Source of the DNA: a virus
Reading direction: 5' to 3' (one strand)
DNA: 64,000 nucleotides
IMG/VR virus record: IMGVR_UViG_3300020152_000020
Span: 1 to 64,000 of that record
The notes beneath the pieces were generated by a model that saw only the letters and a list, made by a program, of their open reading frames with translations, ran no database searches and was not told where the DNA came from. Shown here in pieces: positions 23,304 through 31,472 of this stretch (position 1 is the first letter of the stretch; every line of letters begins with the position of its first letter). The position numbers and the translations under genes were made by a program.

Positions 23304-25040
23304 GTGATTCCAAGTATCAGAGTTCAAGGTGCGTGGGCCGAATTGACGGGTGCTCCCATTTCGATTCTTGAAGAATCGCTGTGTGCGCTCGATCCCAAGC
23401 GGTTCTTTAACGCTGCGTTCCGCCAGAAACGCTGGGACGGTAAAGTCCGGCTGCATTCGGGTCGCTTGTTCCCGTCTGGTCTGGTCCACCGGGTGATCGC
23501 GGCCTGCAACGAAGACGGCATGGACGTGCGCGTCGTGTCGGCTGAGGAAACCGAACCGATTGACGTTTCTCGCTTCGACAAGCACTACTTGCCGGGCATC
23601 GAGTTGTGGGACCACCAGATCAAAGCCGTGCTCGCCATGCTTCAGAACCCGCGCGGGTCCATTAAATCGCCCACGGGGTCTGGCAAGGGCGAGATGATTG
23701 CCGCCGCCGCCCGGTACTTCTGGGAAGAACGACGGTGGCGCTCGCTGGTCGTCGTGCCAAAGAAAGGTTTGGCGGCGCAGCAGCGCGAGCGAATGCGCAA
23801 ATACTACGGAGATGACATTCAAGTCGGCATTTGCGGTGACGGGCACCGGATCGTAGGTCCGATCACGGTGGCGACGGCACAAACGCTGGCAGGCTTCAAG
23901 CCGCGCATTCAGAAGGTTCGCGGCAAGGGCCTGAAACATCTTCCGGCTGATCCGATACTACGGAAGCTGGTCGCGCAGTGTGAGGTTTTGTTCCTCGACG
24001 AAACGCATCACGCCAGTTCGGATTCGTGGTTCGACATTGCGATGTCGTCCGGCGCGATCCGGCGCTTCGGTCTGTCCGGGACTCCGCTCAAAGAAGACGA
24101 CGTAGCCGATTTGCGCATGGTCGGGGCGACGGGTCCGCTGCTGTGTGAGATTCAGGCGACAAAGATGATCGACCTTGGCCTGTGCGCACGTCCGAAGATC
24201 GCGGTGGTGATGTCGGATGCGGTGTCGGGGCCAGAGTTGCCGTTCAAGTGGTTGTTCCGCATTCAGAAAGACGGGTCGCGCGTGCGGTATAAGCGGTTCC
24301 AGCCGTACGACGTGGCGTACCAGAAAGGCGTGGTCGATAACCGGGCGCATAACAAAGCGGTGATTCGTGCTACGAACTGGCTGGTCGATCAGGACAAACA
24401 AACGCTCGTACTCTGTCGCCGCAAGGACCACTTCTCCGCGCTGAAGAAGATGCTCGAAGATACGGGTGTGCAGTTCATGGCGGTCTGGGGCGACACAGAG
24501 ACGGAAGAACGGAACCGGGCCAAGAAGGCGCTCGACAGTCGGCGCATTCAGTGCGTGCTTGCCTCGACGATCTGGGATGAAGGCGAGGACGTTCCCGGCA
24601 TCGAGGCGCTGGTTCTGGCTGAGGGCGTGAAGGTGAATACGAACGTCCTGCAACGGATCGGACGCGGGATGCGCCGGAAGAAGGGCGGGGATAACACGGT
24701 GTGGGTCGTGGACTTTGCGCCGACGTGTCACCCGAAATTGCTTGAGCACGCTCTGAAAAGAGCCGAATCGTACGAGGGGGAAGGCTATGAAGTTCGCGTG
24801 GTGGAAGAATGGCGCACCGACGAGGACTTTGACGAGAAGGAATTGCTGCCGTTCTTAAACTGGGATAGTGGGGGCACTACCAGTGAACAAACTGAACCGA
24901 AGAAACGAGTCGCGAGTGCTGGGGCTGGCAGTCCGAACGTTGCGCGAGCGAGCCGAACTGAGCCAGTCCGACGTGGCCATCCTGTACGGGTTGTGTCACC
25001 GCAATCAGGTAAGCCTGTGCGAAAAGGGCGAGAACTTTAA
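23304..25040 (+). CDS. UvsW-like superfamily 2 helicase
   Basis: 578 residues from GTG with GAGGGA upstream. An N-terminal accessory domain with RQKRWDGKVRLHSGRLFPSG resembles T4 UvsW. Helicase motifs: SPTGSGKGEM (Walker A), FLDETHHASSDSW (DExH), RFGLSGTPL (III), QRIGRGMRRKKGG (VI). T4 UvsW unwinds R-loops and branched intermediates and switches origin to recombination-dependent replication. The C-terminal 55 residues are disordered, carry EPVRRG and GKPVRKGREL, and overlap the next gene in another frame. Confidence 0.85.
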   Translation: MIPSIRVQGAWAELTGAPISILEESLCALDPKRFFNAAFRQKRWDGKVRLHSGRLFPSGLVHRVIAACNEDGMDVRVVSAEETEPIDVSRFDKHYLPGIELWDHQIKAVLAMLQNPRGSIKSPTGSGKGEMIAAAARYFWEERRWRSLVVVPKKGLAAQQRERMRKYYGDDIQVGICGDGHRIVGPITVATAQTLAGFKPRIQKVRGKGLKHLPADPILRKLVAQCEVLFLDETHHASSDSWFDIAMSSGAIRRFGLSGTPLKEDDVADLRMVGATGPLLCEIQATKMIDLGLCARPKIAVVMSDAVSGPELPFKWLFRIQKDGSRVRYKRFQPYDVAYQKGVVDNRAHNKAVIRATNWLVDQDKQTLVLCRRKDHFSALKKMLEDTGVQFMAVWGDTETEERNRAKKALDSRRIQCVLASTIWDEGEDVPGIEALVLAEGVKVNTNVLQRIGRGMRRKKGGDNTVWVVDFAPTCHPKLLEHALKRAESYEGEGYEVRVVEEWRTDEDFDEKELLPFLNWDSGGTTSEQTEPKKRVASAGAGSPNVARASRTEPVRRGHPVRVVSPQSGKPVRKGREL

Positions 25041-25221
25041 GCTCGCGTTGCTGCTGATCGCCGGGTTGTCGTATTTGTTGGGAGAGGGGCCACAACCATG
25101 CTTCAAACTGCCGTTAACCGCAAACCCAGAGCCGCCGAAGGCATACCGGAATGTTACGGGGTATCTTTTTCCGGTGAGTCTCGAAAATGTGGGGTGTGTC
25201 CTGTCCGCGATGCCTGCGTGA
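24883..25221 (+). CDS. XRE-family helix-turn-helix protein (overlapping gene)
   Basis: 112 residues from the GTG at 24883, with GGGGG eight bases upstream. The sequence LGLAVRTLRERAELSQSDVA, then LCHRNQVSLCEKGENFKLAL and LIAGLSYLLG follow the XRE/Cro-repressor pattern throughout (L-R-x3-E-L-S-Q-x2-V-A ... S-x2-E-K-G-E). It overlaps the helicase tail by 158 bp and the next gene by 124 bp, so only 57 bp are unique to it; nevertheless the HTH match is too good for chance. Its stop codon lies inside an operator-like palindrome. A candidate regulator. Confidence 0.6.
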   Translation: MNKLNRRNESRVLGLAVRTLRERAELSQSDVAILYGLCHRNQVSLCEKGENFKLALLLIAGLSYLLGEGPQPCFKLPLTANPEPPKAYRNVTGYLFPVSLENVGCVLSAMPA

Positions 25222-26066
25222 CACAATGTCAACGGTGGCTGCTCCGGGCGTCCCTGTCGGAGCGGCTGAAGGTGCTCGAAAAGAGCATGGTGATTTCGAG
25301 TGAGACGTTGAACTTGCCGCAGCTTTACACGCGCCTGTACGAGCAGCACTACGGAACGCGGGATTGTCCTGATCTGGTCACTGGGGCGGCGGCGTTCGGG
25401 GCTTTTGGCTGGGTGGATCGGTTCTGCCGGGAGAACGACATCGACCCGGCGCTGTGGATCACGGCCCAGATGCACGGCATGAAGATGTTTCTCGACAAGC
25501 AGCGGGAGTCTGGCGGGCACTGCCCGTACTTCCGCATCAACATGCTTTGTGGGGACAAGGCGAAGGTTCGCTACAACGTTTATCTGCGGATCGCGTACCG
25601 CCGCTTCCGGCACGTCGGGGTTGACGTGTTCAACGGGCGCACGGATTTGACGAAGCTCTGCGTCGAGTTGAAGGAAGACGAAGAACGGATCGGCGCGTTC
25701 TATTGCATGAACGTGGTCGAGGGGCATCCGGTGTCGTGGCGCGAGTGTGTCAACGTTTGCGAGGCAGGCGAGTTGTGGCGCGCGGTTCACGAAGTGCCGG
25801 GCATCGCTTCGATGAAGAAGCTGACTGAACTGCGCCAGACGTACGACATGGAAACAATCAAGCGGTTGAAGACGCTTGCCACGCTGCGGGCTGCTGTCGC
25901 AGTCGCTTCCCGGTACGCGTATGACCTTGCTGATCGGATCGGTTATCGCGATCCGTTCCTCTGGAATGACTTCGCAATGCTCTTGCTCCGGCTGTACGGC
26001 GGCGAGAAGATTACACCTGTGAATAAGGTAAAGGGGATCGCTGGAACTGAGTGGAGAGGGGCGTAA
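25098..26066 (+). CDS. Unknown protein with Cys cluster, upstream of replicative helicase
   Basis: 322 residues. N-terminal cluster KCGVCPVRDACVTQC is a probable zinc or Fe-S site. The rest is alpha/beta without known motifs (ITAQMHGMKMFLDKQRESGG; LRIAYRRFRHVGVDVFNGRT). It shares a TAATG junction with the helicase gene, so a helicase-loading or accessory role is possible from position alone; no similarity to gp59 or DnaC is visible. Confidence 0.55.
   Translation: MLQTAVNRKPRAAEGIPECYGVSFSGESRKCGVCPVRDACVTQCQRWLLRASLSERLKVLEKSMVISSETLNLPQLYTRLYEQHYGTRDCPDLVTGAAAFGAFGWVDRFCRENDIDPALWITAQMHGMKMFLDKQRESGGHCPYFRINMLCGDKAKVRYNVYLRIAYRRFRHVGVDVFNGRTDLTKLCVELKEDEERIGAFYCMNVVEGHPVSWRECVNVCEAGELWRAVHEVPGIASMKKLTELRQTYDMETIKRLKTLATLRAAVAVASRYAYDLADRIGYRDPFLWNDFAMLLLRLYGGEKITPVNKVKGIAGTEWRGA
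25218..25232. promoter_or_regulatory. Operator-like palindrome at XRE stop codon
   Basis: GTGACACAATGTCAA; the TGA stop of the XRE gene is at bases 2-4, and the site is also inside the gene at 25098. Confidence 0.55.
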
Positions 26067-27571
26067 TGCCAGAGGGTAGCTACGGAGAAAATTTCGGCGA
26101 GAAGTTCCAGCAGCACATTCTCGCGGTCGCGTCCCGGCATCCGGGATTCATCCTGCGGTACAGGTCGGTACTGAGTCACGAGTATTTCGTGTCCGATCTG
26201 CACAGGCTGGTGGCGAAGGCGTTGCTGGCGCACGTGGACGAGCATCGGCAAATTCCAACGATGCCGACGTTGATCGAAGAGGTTCGCCCGTTGACCGACG
26301 AAGACACGCTGGACTCCGCGTGTCGTCTGCTCGAAAAACTTTACAGCGAAGACATTTCCGACTCGAAGGCCGTCATCCAAAAGGTGATCGAGTTCGGTAA
26401 GACGCAGGCCATGTGTAACGCCGTCATCGAGGGCGCTGAGAAGATCGAGAAGGGCAAACGAAATCAGGTCATGGACTTGATTCGCGAGGCCACGCTGGTC
26501 GGTGAAGACTTGCTCTCGCTGGGAACTGACTACGGTACGACGGTCGAGCAGCGCGCGCAGTGGTACTTGCATCCTGAAGAACTGGCTGAGTGTATTCCGA
26601 CCGGGATCACGCACTTGGACAGGGCAATGGGCGGCGGGTTGGGGCGGCGCGAGTTGGGCGTGATCGTGGCTCCCCCGAAGAAGGGAAAATCGACGACGCT
26701 TTTCAACATCGGGTTCGGCGCGCTGATTAACCCGCAGAAGTTGAACGTGGTCCACTACACGCTTGAAATGCGCGAGAAGAACGTCATCAAGCGGTACGAT
26801 GACCGTCTCGCCGGGGCGCTGGTGAAGATCAAAAAGACGGACCCGCTGGCGTACACGGAAGAGTTGAAGGCCCGCGTGAAGAAGTTCATCAAGGGCCGCT
26901 TGTTCGTGAAGGAATACAACACGCGCTCCGTGACCGTCTCCGGCATCCGGTCGCATTTGTCGCTGCTCGCCGCGCAGGATTTCCACCCGGACCTTATCAT
27001 CGTGGACTACGCGGACATTATGAAGCCGGAGCGGCGCATGGGTGAAATGCGTCACGAGCAGGCCGGAATTTACGAAGACTTGCGTGCGCTCGCGGGCGAG
27101 TATGACGCCGCGCTCTGGACGGGTTCGCAAGCCAAGGTCGGGGCGCTGGAAAAAGAAATCATCACGATTGCCGACTTCGCTGAGTCGTTTGAAAAGGCCG
27201 CGATTGTTGACGCCGCCGTCGCGTTCTGCCAGACCAAAGACGAAGACGTGGCGCGCACGTGCCGCTTGTTCATGGCTGCGCTGCGTAAGGATCAGGGCGG
27301 TACGACGGTCGAGTGCTCCATCGCTCGCGACCGCTGTCTGATTAAGTCCATTCAGTTGCTCGACGCTTCCAACACGCCGATTGTGACTGACGATGAAGAG
27401 TCGCCCAGCGTGACGAAGACGGTCGCTCGCGTGCATGCGGCCTCTACGGGTTCCGTGACTGACAAGCTGAAACAGGAATCGGGCATCGCCAAGCCGCCGC
27501 AGAAGAAGGGCAAGTTCCCTGTGCGTAAGGGGAAGAATGAAATGCTGACAAAGAAGGTTCCTGCTGCGTAA
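26066..27571 (+). CDS. DnaB/gp41-like replicative DNA helicase
   Basis: 501 residues; ATG at 26066 in a TAATG junction with GGAGAGGGG upstream. N-terminal helical domain, then IPTGITHLDRAMGGGLGRRE, VIVAPPKKGKSTT near 203 (Walker A), VVHYTLEMRE, DLIIVDYADIMKP (Walker B), LWTGSQAK. This is the RecA-fold hexameric helicase order of T4 gp41 and DnaB. The C-terminus is disordered and carries KFPVRKGKNEM. It pairs with the primase at 28287 for lagging-strand synthesis. Confidence 0.88.
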   Translation: MPEGSYGENFGEKFQQHILAVASRHPGFILRYRSVLSHEYFVSDLHRLVAKALLAHVDEHRQIPTMPTLIEEVRPLTDEDTLDSACRLLEKLYSEDISDSKAVIQKVIEFGKTQAMCNAVIEGAEKIEKGKRNQVMDLIREATLVGEDLLSLGTDYGTTVEQRAQWYLHPEELAECIPTGITHLDRAMGGGLGRRELGVIVAPPKKGKSTTLFNIGFGALINPQKLNVVHYTLEMREKNVIKRYDDRLAGALVKIKKTDPLAYTEELKARVKKFIKGRLFVKEYNTRSVTVSGIRSHLSLLAAQDFHPDLIIVDYADIMKPERRMGEMRHEQAGIYEDLRALAGEYDAALWTGSQAKVGALEKEIITIADFAESFEKAAIVDAAVAFCQTKDEDVARTCRLFMAALRKDQGGTTVECSIARDRCLIKSIQLLDASNTPIVTDDEESPSVTKTVARVHAASTGSVTDKLKQESGIAKPPQKKGKFPVRKGKNEMLTKKVPAA

Positions 27572-27618
27572 CACGCGCTTTCTTGCGGTCTTTCCCGCAT
27601 AGCGCGACTTGTTTGCTT

Positions 27619-27633
27619 ATGACATTGTGTTAA
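27619..27633 (+). promoter_or_regulatory. Operator-like palindrome between helicase and 27667 gene
   Basis: ATGACATTGTGTTAA in the 95-bp gap, 33 bp before the next ATG. A CCCGCATAGCGCG segment just upstream resembles the hairpins found before other operator-promoters. Confidence 0.65.
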
Positions 27634-27666
27634 CATGGGTGGCGGCTCGAAAGGAAGGAGACGCCT

Positions 27667-28290
27667 ATGGGTTTGAAAGATCGAATCGTGAACGCGGCGA
27701 AGCTGGCTGAGGAAGCCGCAGCCGCCCGGCGCAAAGCAGAGATTGCCGCCGCTGAAAAGGCTCGCGGTCCTGAGTTCCCCGGTGACGACATTGTGTGCGC
27801 GATGCTGGGCCGTGAAACGCCGTCGCAGCCGTGGGATTACTCGAAGCACTTCATCGCTCTCACCACGAAGCAGTCGGTTGCGTGGAGATCGACGCACGCT
27901 ACGGTTAAGCAGATGCGGGAAGTCTGCGGCCAGCCGAAGTACGAGTGCATCGTGGTCACGTACGACGACATGATGTCGGGCAACTTCAAGCGCCAACTGA
28001 AGCCGCCCAAGGGGTTCGATTTCCGGGAACTGAAGGTCGCTCCGATGAAGGCTGAAGTGACGGCGCATATCGAAGAGGGTCTGGTCGCGGCCATTAATCG
28101 TGCGTCGGGTCCGGTGAAGAAGGGTCCGGTTCAGCACACGATTTCGGGCAACTTCCAAGCGACGCTGACGCCGGAAGCGACGGCTGGCTTGAAGGCGATG
28201 CTGGGCAAGCCTGTAAAGAAATCGCAGTTTGTGACGAAGACCATCACGATCAAGCCGGGCGCTCCGGTGCGGAAAGGGCAGACGGTATGA
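27667..28290 (+). CDS. Unknown protein rich in the phage's two short motifs
   Basis: 207 residues, AAGGAAGGAGA before the ATG. N-terminus MGLKDRIVNAAKLAEEAAAA followed by an Ala/Glu helix; an alpha/beta middle (HFIALTTKQSVAWRS; YECIVVTYDDMMSG); and a C-terminal third with SGPVKKGPV, GKPVKKSQF and GAPVRKGQTV. It lies between the helicase and primase genes with an ATGA overlap to the primase. It has more copies of the P-V-K/R-K-G motif than any other protein here, so it may be a replisome scaffold; this is inference. Confidence 0.6.
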   Translation: MGLKDRIVNAAKLAEEAAAARRKAEIAAAEKARGPEFPGDDIVCAMLGRETPSQPWDYSKHFIALTTKQSVAWRSTHATVKQMREVCGQPKYECIVVTYDDMMSGNFKRQLKPPKGFDFRELKVAPMKAEVTAHIEEGLVAAINRASGPVKKGPVQHTISGNFQATLTPEATAGLKAMLGKPVKKSQFVTKTITIKPGAPVRKGQTV

Positions 28291-29348
28291 CGGCACCCCT
28301 TCCCGGCGCTCCGGTTCGCAAAGGCAAGCCGCAGCTACGAACGCGGCCCAGCCTGCTCGACTATCTTCAGGATCGTCTGGGCGTCGCGAAGGGCACGTCG
28401 CGCGAGCGGGAGTTTTACTGCCCGTTCTGCATTGACCGGGTGGGTGATGAAAGTTCGAAGCGCAAGCTGTCGGTCAACATGTTCGAGGGAAAGGTGTGGT
28501 GCTTCCGGTGCGAGTACGGCACCAACTCGCTTGAGCGTTTCTTCCGCGATCTGAACGGCGGGTCGCTGAAGATGGAAGAGTTGATGCTGCTCCGGGGCGA
28601 GACGAAGCCGCCCGCGCGCGATCTGGCTGAGGCGGTCGCCGACATTCTGGCGGGCGAGGCGGGGCCGGGGAAATACTTCAAAGCTGTGCCTCTGCCGAAA
28701 GAATCGGTTCCGCTGAACAAGGCCAAGCGTGATTCCATTGTGTACCGCCGCGCGTTCACGTACCTTGAAGGCCGGGGGTACACGGGCGACGCCTTAGAAA
28801 ATCTGATCGAGCGGTTTCAGATCGGGTACTGCCCAAGCGGTGACTACGGCGGGCGTCTGGTCTTTCCTGTGTTCCAGCAAGGCGCGCAGGTTTACTTCAC
28901 GACGCGGTATTGCGGGAACCATCCAGCCAAGTCGAAGAATCCGCCGAACGTGCCCGGCTGGTATCAACGCGATCTGTGCCTGCTGAATTATGACGCTGTG
29001 GTCGGTCAGCCTGTGGTCGCGCTGGCTGAAGGGCCGTTCTCTGTGGCGGCGTTCGAGTACGCGGTCGGGTCAATGGGTAAGCACGTTTCCCCGGCACAAG
29101 TCAGCCTGCTCGCGGCGCTGGTTCCGTACGGGTTGCAGGAACTGGTGATCGCGTTCGACGCGGACGCCGGGAAGGCTATCGACAAAATGTACGCGGTGCT
29201 GTCGGATCGGGTTCCGAAAGTGACTGTGCTACCGCTGGACCACGGTGATCCTGATGATCGTCGGGACGAACTGGCTGAGTTGCTGGCGAAGCGGGGCGTG
29301 CGGTCGTTTGCGGATCGCGTGCGGTCCCGCTTCCGGGGGAGCAAATGA
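28287..29348 (+). CDS. DnaG-like DNA primase
   Basis: 353 residues from an ATGA overlap. The N-terminus carries LPGAPVRKGKPQ. Zinc-binding part: FYCPFCIDRVGDES and KVWCFRCEYG (CxxC and CxxC, near 45-75). TOPRIM domain: VVALAEGPFSVAAFEYA near 245 with catalytic Glu, and LVIAFDADAGKAIDKMY with the D-x-D. It would synthesise RNA primers with the helicase at 26066. Length is short for bacterial DnaG, normal for phage primases. Confidence 0.88.
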   Translation: MTAPLPGAPVRKGKPQLRTRPSLLDYLQDRLGVAKGTSREREFYCPFCIDRVGDESSKRKLSVNMFEGKVWCFRCEYGTNSLERFFRDLNGGSLKMEELMLLRGETKPPARDLAEAVADILAGEAGPGKYFKAVPLPKESVPLNKAKRDSIVYRRAFTYLEGRGYTGDALENLIERFQIGYCPSGDYGGRLVFPVFQQGAQVYFTTRYCGNHPAKSKNPPNVPGWYQRDLCLLNYDAVVGQPVVALAEGPFSVAAFEYAVGSMGKHVSPAQVSLLAALVPYGLQELVIAFDADAGKAIDKMYAVLSDRVPKVTVLPLDHGDPDDRRDELAELLAKRGVRSFADRVRSRFRGSK

Positions 29349-29689
29349 CAAACGACGATATTGTGGTGCTGGAAAAGCACGGCTGGGAAGTCGAGTGTCA
29401 AAGCCCGCTTGAAATCCGGCACAAGGACGACGGCTCGTTTGCGACGAAGGGGGCGGCGCTGGCGATTCTGTGCGGATTGAAGCGCGAGCCAATGCTTGAA
29501 TACGAGACGCTGGTCGAGTCGTTGCAGAAGCTCCCGATCACGTGGTATCCGGGCCTACTACGGGAACTGGTGGTCGCCGCGTACAAGAAGAACAAGGTGT
29601 TTCAGCCGGGCGGGGCGTCGCGGCTGATCGCGAGGGTCGAAGTCGAACTGGGAGAAACTGCAAAAACTCGCACAATCCGCAAGAAGTGA
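29345..29689 (+). CDS. Small hypothetical protein
   Basis: 114 residues in an ATGA overlap with the primase, GGGGAG upstream. A compact alpha/beta protein (GWEVECQSPLEIRHKDDGSF; LLRELVVAAYKKNKVFQPGG) with a basic end. Likely co-expressed with the primase. No family recognised. Confidence 0.55.
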   Translation: MTNDDIVVLEKHGWEVECQSPLEIRHKDDGSFATKGAALAILCGLKREPMLEYETLVESLQKLPITWYPGLLRELVVAAYKKNKVFQPGGASRLIARVEVELGETAKTRTIRKK

Positions 29690-29690
29690 T

Positions 29691-29718
29691 TTGTGTTTGT
29701 CGTGTGGCGCGCTATATT
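29691..29718 (+). promoter_or_regulatory. Putative promoter
   Basis: TTGTGT at 29691, 16-bp spacer, strong -10 TATATT at 29713. The 80-bp leader contains AGTCAACGGGGAG and a GGGG/CCCC hairpin before the gene at 29799. Confidence 0.5.
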
Positions 29719-29798
29719 TTCCTGAAAAGCTCTCTGGTGAGGGCTGGTCAAATTCGGGAGTCAACGGGGAGTTGCACCCCGCCCGGAAAGGAACGGAT

Positions 29799-30869
29799 AT
29801 GGGTCTTAAAGAACGGATGGCGCAGGGCGTTAGTGCAGTGGTCGAGGCTCCCGGTTTTTGCTTCGATCAGCCACCTGTCCGGCGCTTCGCTGAGATTGCG
29901 GCTTTCCAGTCGGCGATCAAATCTCAGAGCGATTGCACCGCTACGGTCGATGTTGACACGAAGTCATTCGTCGGGATCGACATTGACGGCAAGGTCCACA
30001 ATTCCTCGTGGCGGCTGTCTCCGGCTGCGTTCGGCGATCTGTGCCACTGGACGAAGCTCCCCGTCGCGTTCATCAAGCGGCTGGCGAAAACCGACGAGCA
30101 GCTTGCGCTCGAAGTCGTCGAGTCCTGCATTGATCACTGGTTCCACTCTGGACCACCCAAGCAGTTTGTGATCGACACCACCACGGGCCGCGTTGACGGC
30201 ATCGTCGGGAAAGAGTCGTATGCTCCCATCGCGAACAAGGACGTGGTGGATTTCGTGTTCTCCGCTACTCCCGACCTGAAAATCTGCGAGGGCTGGCTGG
30301 CCGGGCCGAACATGCGTCTGACGGCGGTGCTGGGCACGAAGCCCGCTGAACCGCGTAAGGGCGACATTGTCCATATCGGCACGGCGGTCGAAAATTCGAT
30401 CAACGGTGACTGCTCGTTGAAGGTGTGCGATTATGCGAATCGTCTGGTCTGCACCAACGGCATGACGGCGCGCGAAGGGTTCCACATGGAACGGATCGTG
30501 CATCGCGGCGACATTGAGGCCAACACGATCAAGGCAATCATTCGGTCAGCTACGCGCTCTGAGCAAATGGTTCCGCTCATGGCGAAGGCTGCGGCGCATC
30601 TGGTCAACGAGAAGGAAGTCCGGGCGATCAAAGGGTTCCTGTCGGAGCAGGCGAACGGCGGCTCCGAAGCGTTCTTCAAAAAGGTCGCTGAGAAGGCGAT
30701 GGACGAGGCCAAGACCGAAGGCCGCGACCCGGATGAAGTGACTTTGTGGAACATCGTCAATGGGATCACTGAATCAGCCCACGATACGTCGTCCCTTAAT
30801 CGTCGCGTCGAGATTGAGGCTTTGGGATATCGGACACTTGTCAAATTCGGGGCTGTACTCAATGCGTGA
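29799..30869 (+). CDS. DUF932-like phage/plasmid protein
   Basis: 356 residues; ATG at 29799 with AAAGGAACGG upstream, start MGLKERMAQG. The body matches DUF932: a beta domain, VDGIVGKESYAPIANKDVVD, an NMRLTAVLG strand, and DYANRLVCTNGMTAREG with the typical V-C-x-N-G turn, then a helical C-terminus. This family is common in phages and plasmids and often near recombination genes; its function is not established. It has its own promoter. Confidence 0.65.
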   Translation: MGLKERMAQGVSAVVEAPGFCFDQPPVRRFAEIAAFQSAIKSQSDCTATVDVDTKSFVGIDIDGKVHNSSWRLSPAAFGDLCHWTKLPVAFIKRLAKTDEQLALEVVESCIDHWFHSGPPKQFVIDTTTGRVDGIVGKESYAPIANKDVVDFVFSATPDLKICEGWLAGPNMRLTAVLGTKPAEPRKGDIVHIGTAVENSINGDCSLKVCDYANRLVCTNGMTAREGFHMERIVHRGDIEANTIKAIIRSATRSEQMVPLMAKAAAHLVNEKEVRAIKGFLSEQANGGSEAFFKKVAEKAMDEAKTEGRDPDEVTLWNIVNGITESAHDTSSLNRRVEIEALGYRTLVKFGAVLNA

Positions 30870-31398
30870 AGTGTGGAAGGCGATCCCTGACACGGGCGGG
30901 CGGTACGAAGCCTCGAACCTTGGCAACATCCGGCGTGCAGACACGCGCCGGGTGTTGTCTGGTCGGGTGTCCACCAACGGCTACAGGAACCTCACGCTTT
31001 CTCTGGGTTCCCGCGCGAATAGGCGCACGGTATTCGTGCATCAGATTGTGGCGTTGCTGTTTAAAGGGCCGTGCCCGCCCGGTCTTGTTGTGAATCACGA
31101 GAATGGGAATAAGCTCGATTGCTGCGTTAAAAATCTGACGTACGTAACGTCTAGTGAGAACGCGCGGCACGCTTATCGGGTTCTGGGCCGTCAGCCAAGC
31201 CGGACGAATAAGGTTCGCGGGAGCAAGCACCACTTCGCCCGGTTCACGGCTAAGGACGTTTTGAAAATTCGTGCGGCTGTTCGCGCGGGGGCGACGAAGG
31301 TGTCTCTCGCCCGTAAGTATGGCGTCAGTGATTCCGCGATTGGCAAGGTTTGCAGCGGGGAAAACTGGGGCCATGTTGGAAACCCGATTACATCGTGA
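30862..31398 (+). CDS. HNH homing endonuclease (NUMOD4-HNH)
   Basis: 178 residues from the ATG at 30862, overlapping the previous gene by 8 bp. NUMOD4 part EVWKAIPDTGGRYEASNLGN, HNH part VHQIVALLFKGPCPPGLVVN followed by HENGNKLDCCVKNLTYVTS (conserved His, Asn-His and Asn), then a helix-turn-helix with VSLARKYGVSDSAIGKV. This is a typical free-standing phage homing endonuclease, likely mobile. A double hairpin terminator follows. Confidence 0.88.
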   Translation: MREVWKAIPDTGGRYEASNLGNIRRADTRRVLSGRVSTNGYRNLTLSLGSRANRRTVFVHQIVALLFKGPCPPGLVVNHENGNKLDCCVKNLTYVTSSENARHAYRVLGRQPSRTNKVRGSKHHFARFTAKDVLKIRAAVRAGATKVSLARKYGVSDSAIGKVCSGENWGHVGNPITS

Positions 31399-31405
31399 TC
31401 GGGTT
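31381..31405 (+). other. Hairpin at the end of the HNH gene
   Basis: AACCCGAT/ATCGGGTT around nine bases, overlapping the stop codon region and preceding the strong terminator. Confidence 0.5.
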
Positions 31406-31417
31406 GCAGGGGGTGTG

Positions 31418-31452
31418 ACCGGGCGGCGGGGGTGCCGCCGCCCGGTTTTTTT
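31418..31452 (+). terminator. Intrinsic terminator
   Basis: Eleven-base-pair stem CCGGGCGGCGG/CCGCCGCCCGG with five-base loop and T7. Confidence 0.95.
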
Positions 31453-31472
31453 GCCGCTTATGGGGTGCTACG

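Noticed and set aside
25943-27574. A 543-codon minus-strand open frame
   Set aside because: Antisense shadow of the replicative helicase gene, with His/Arg-rich product and no ribosome site.
29953-29967. TTGACACGAAGTCAT as another operator
   Set aside because: Two mismatches in the conserved right half and inside a gene; may be chance.
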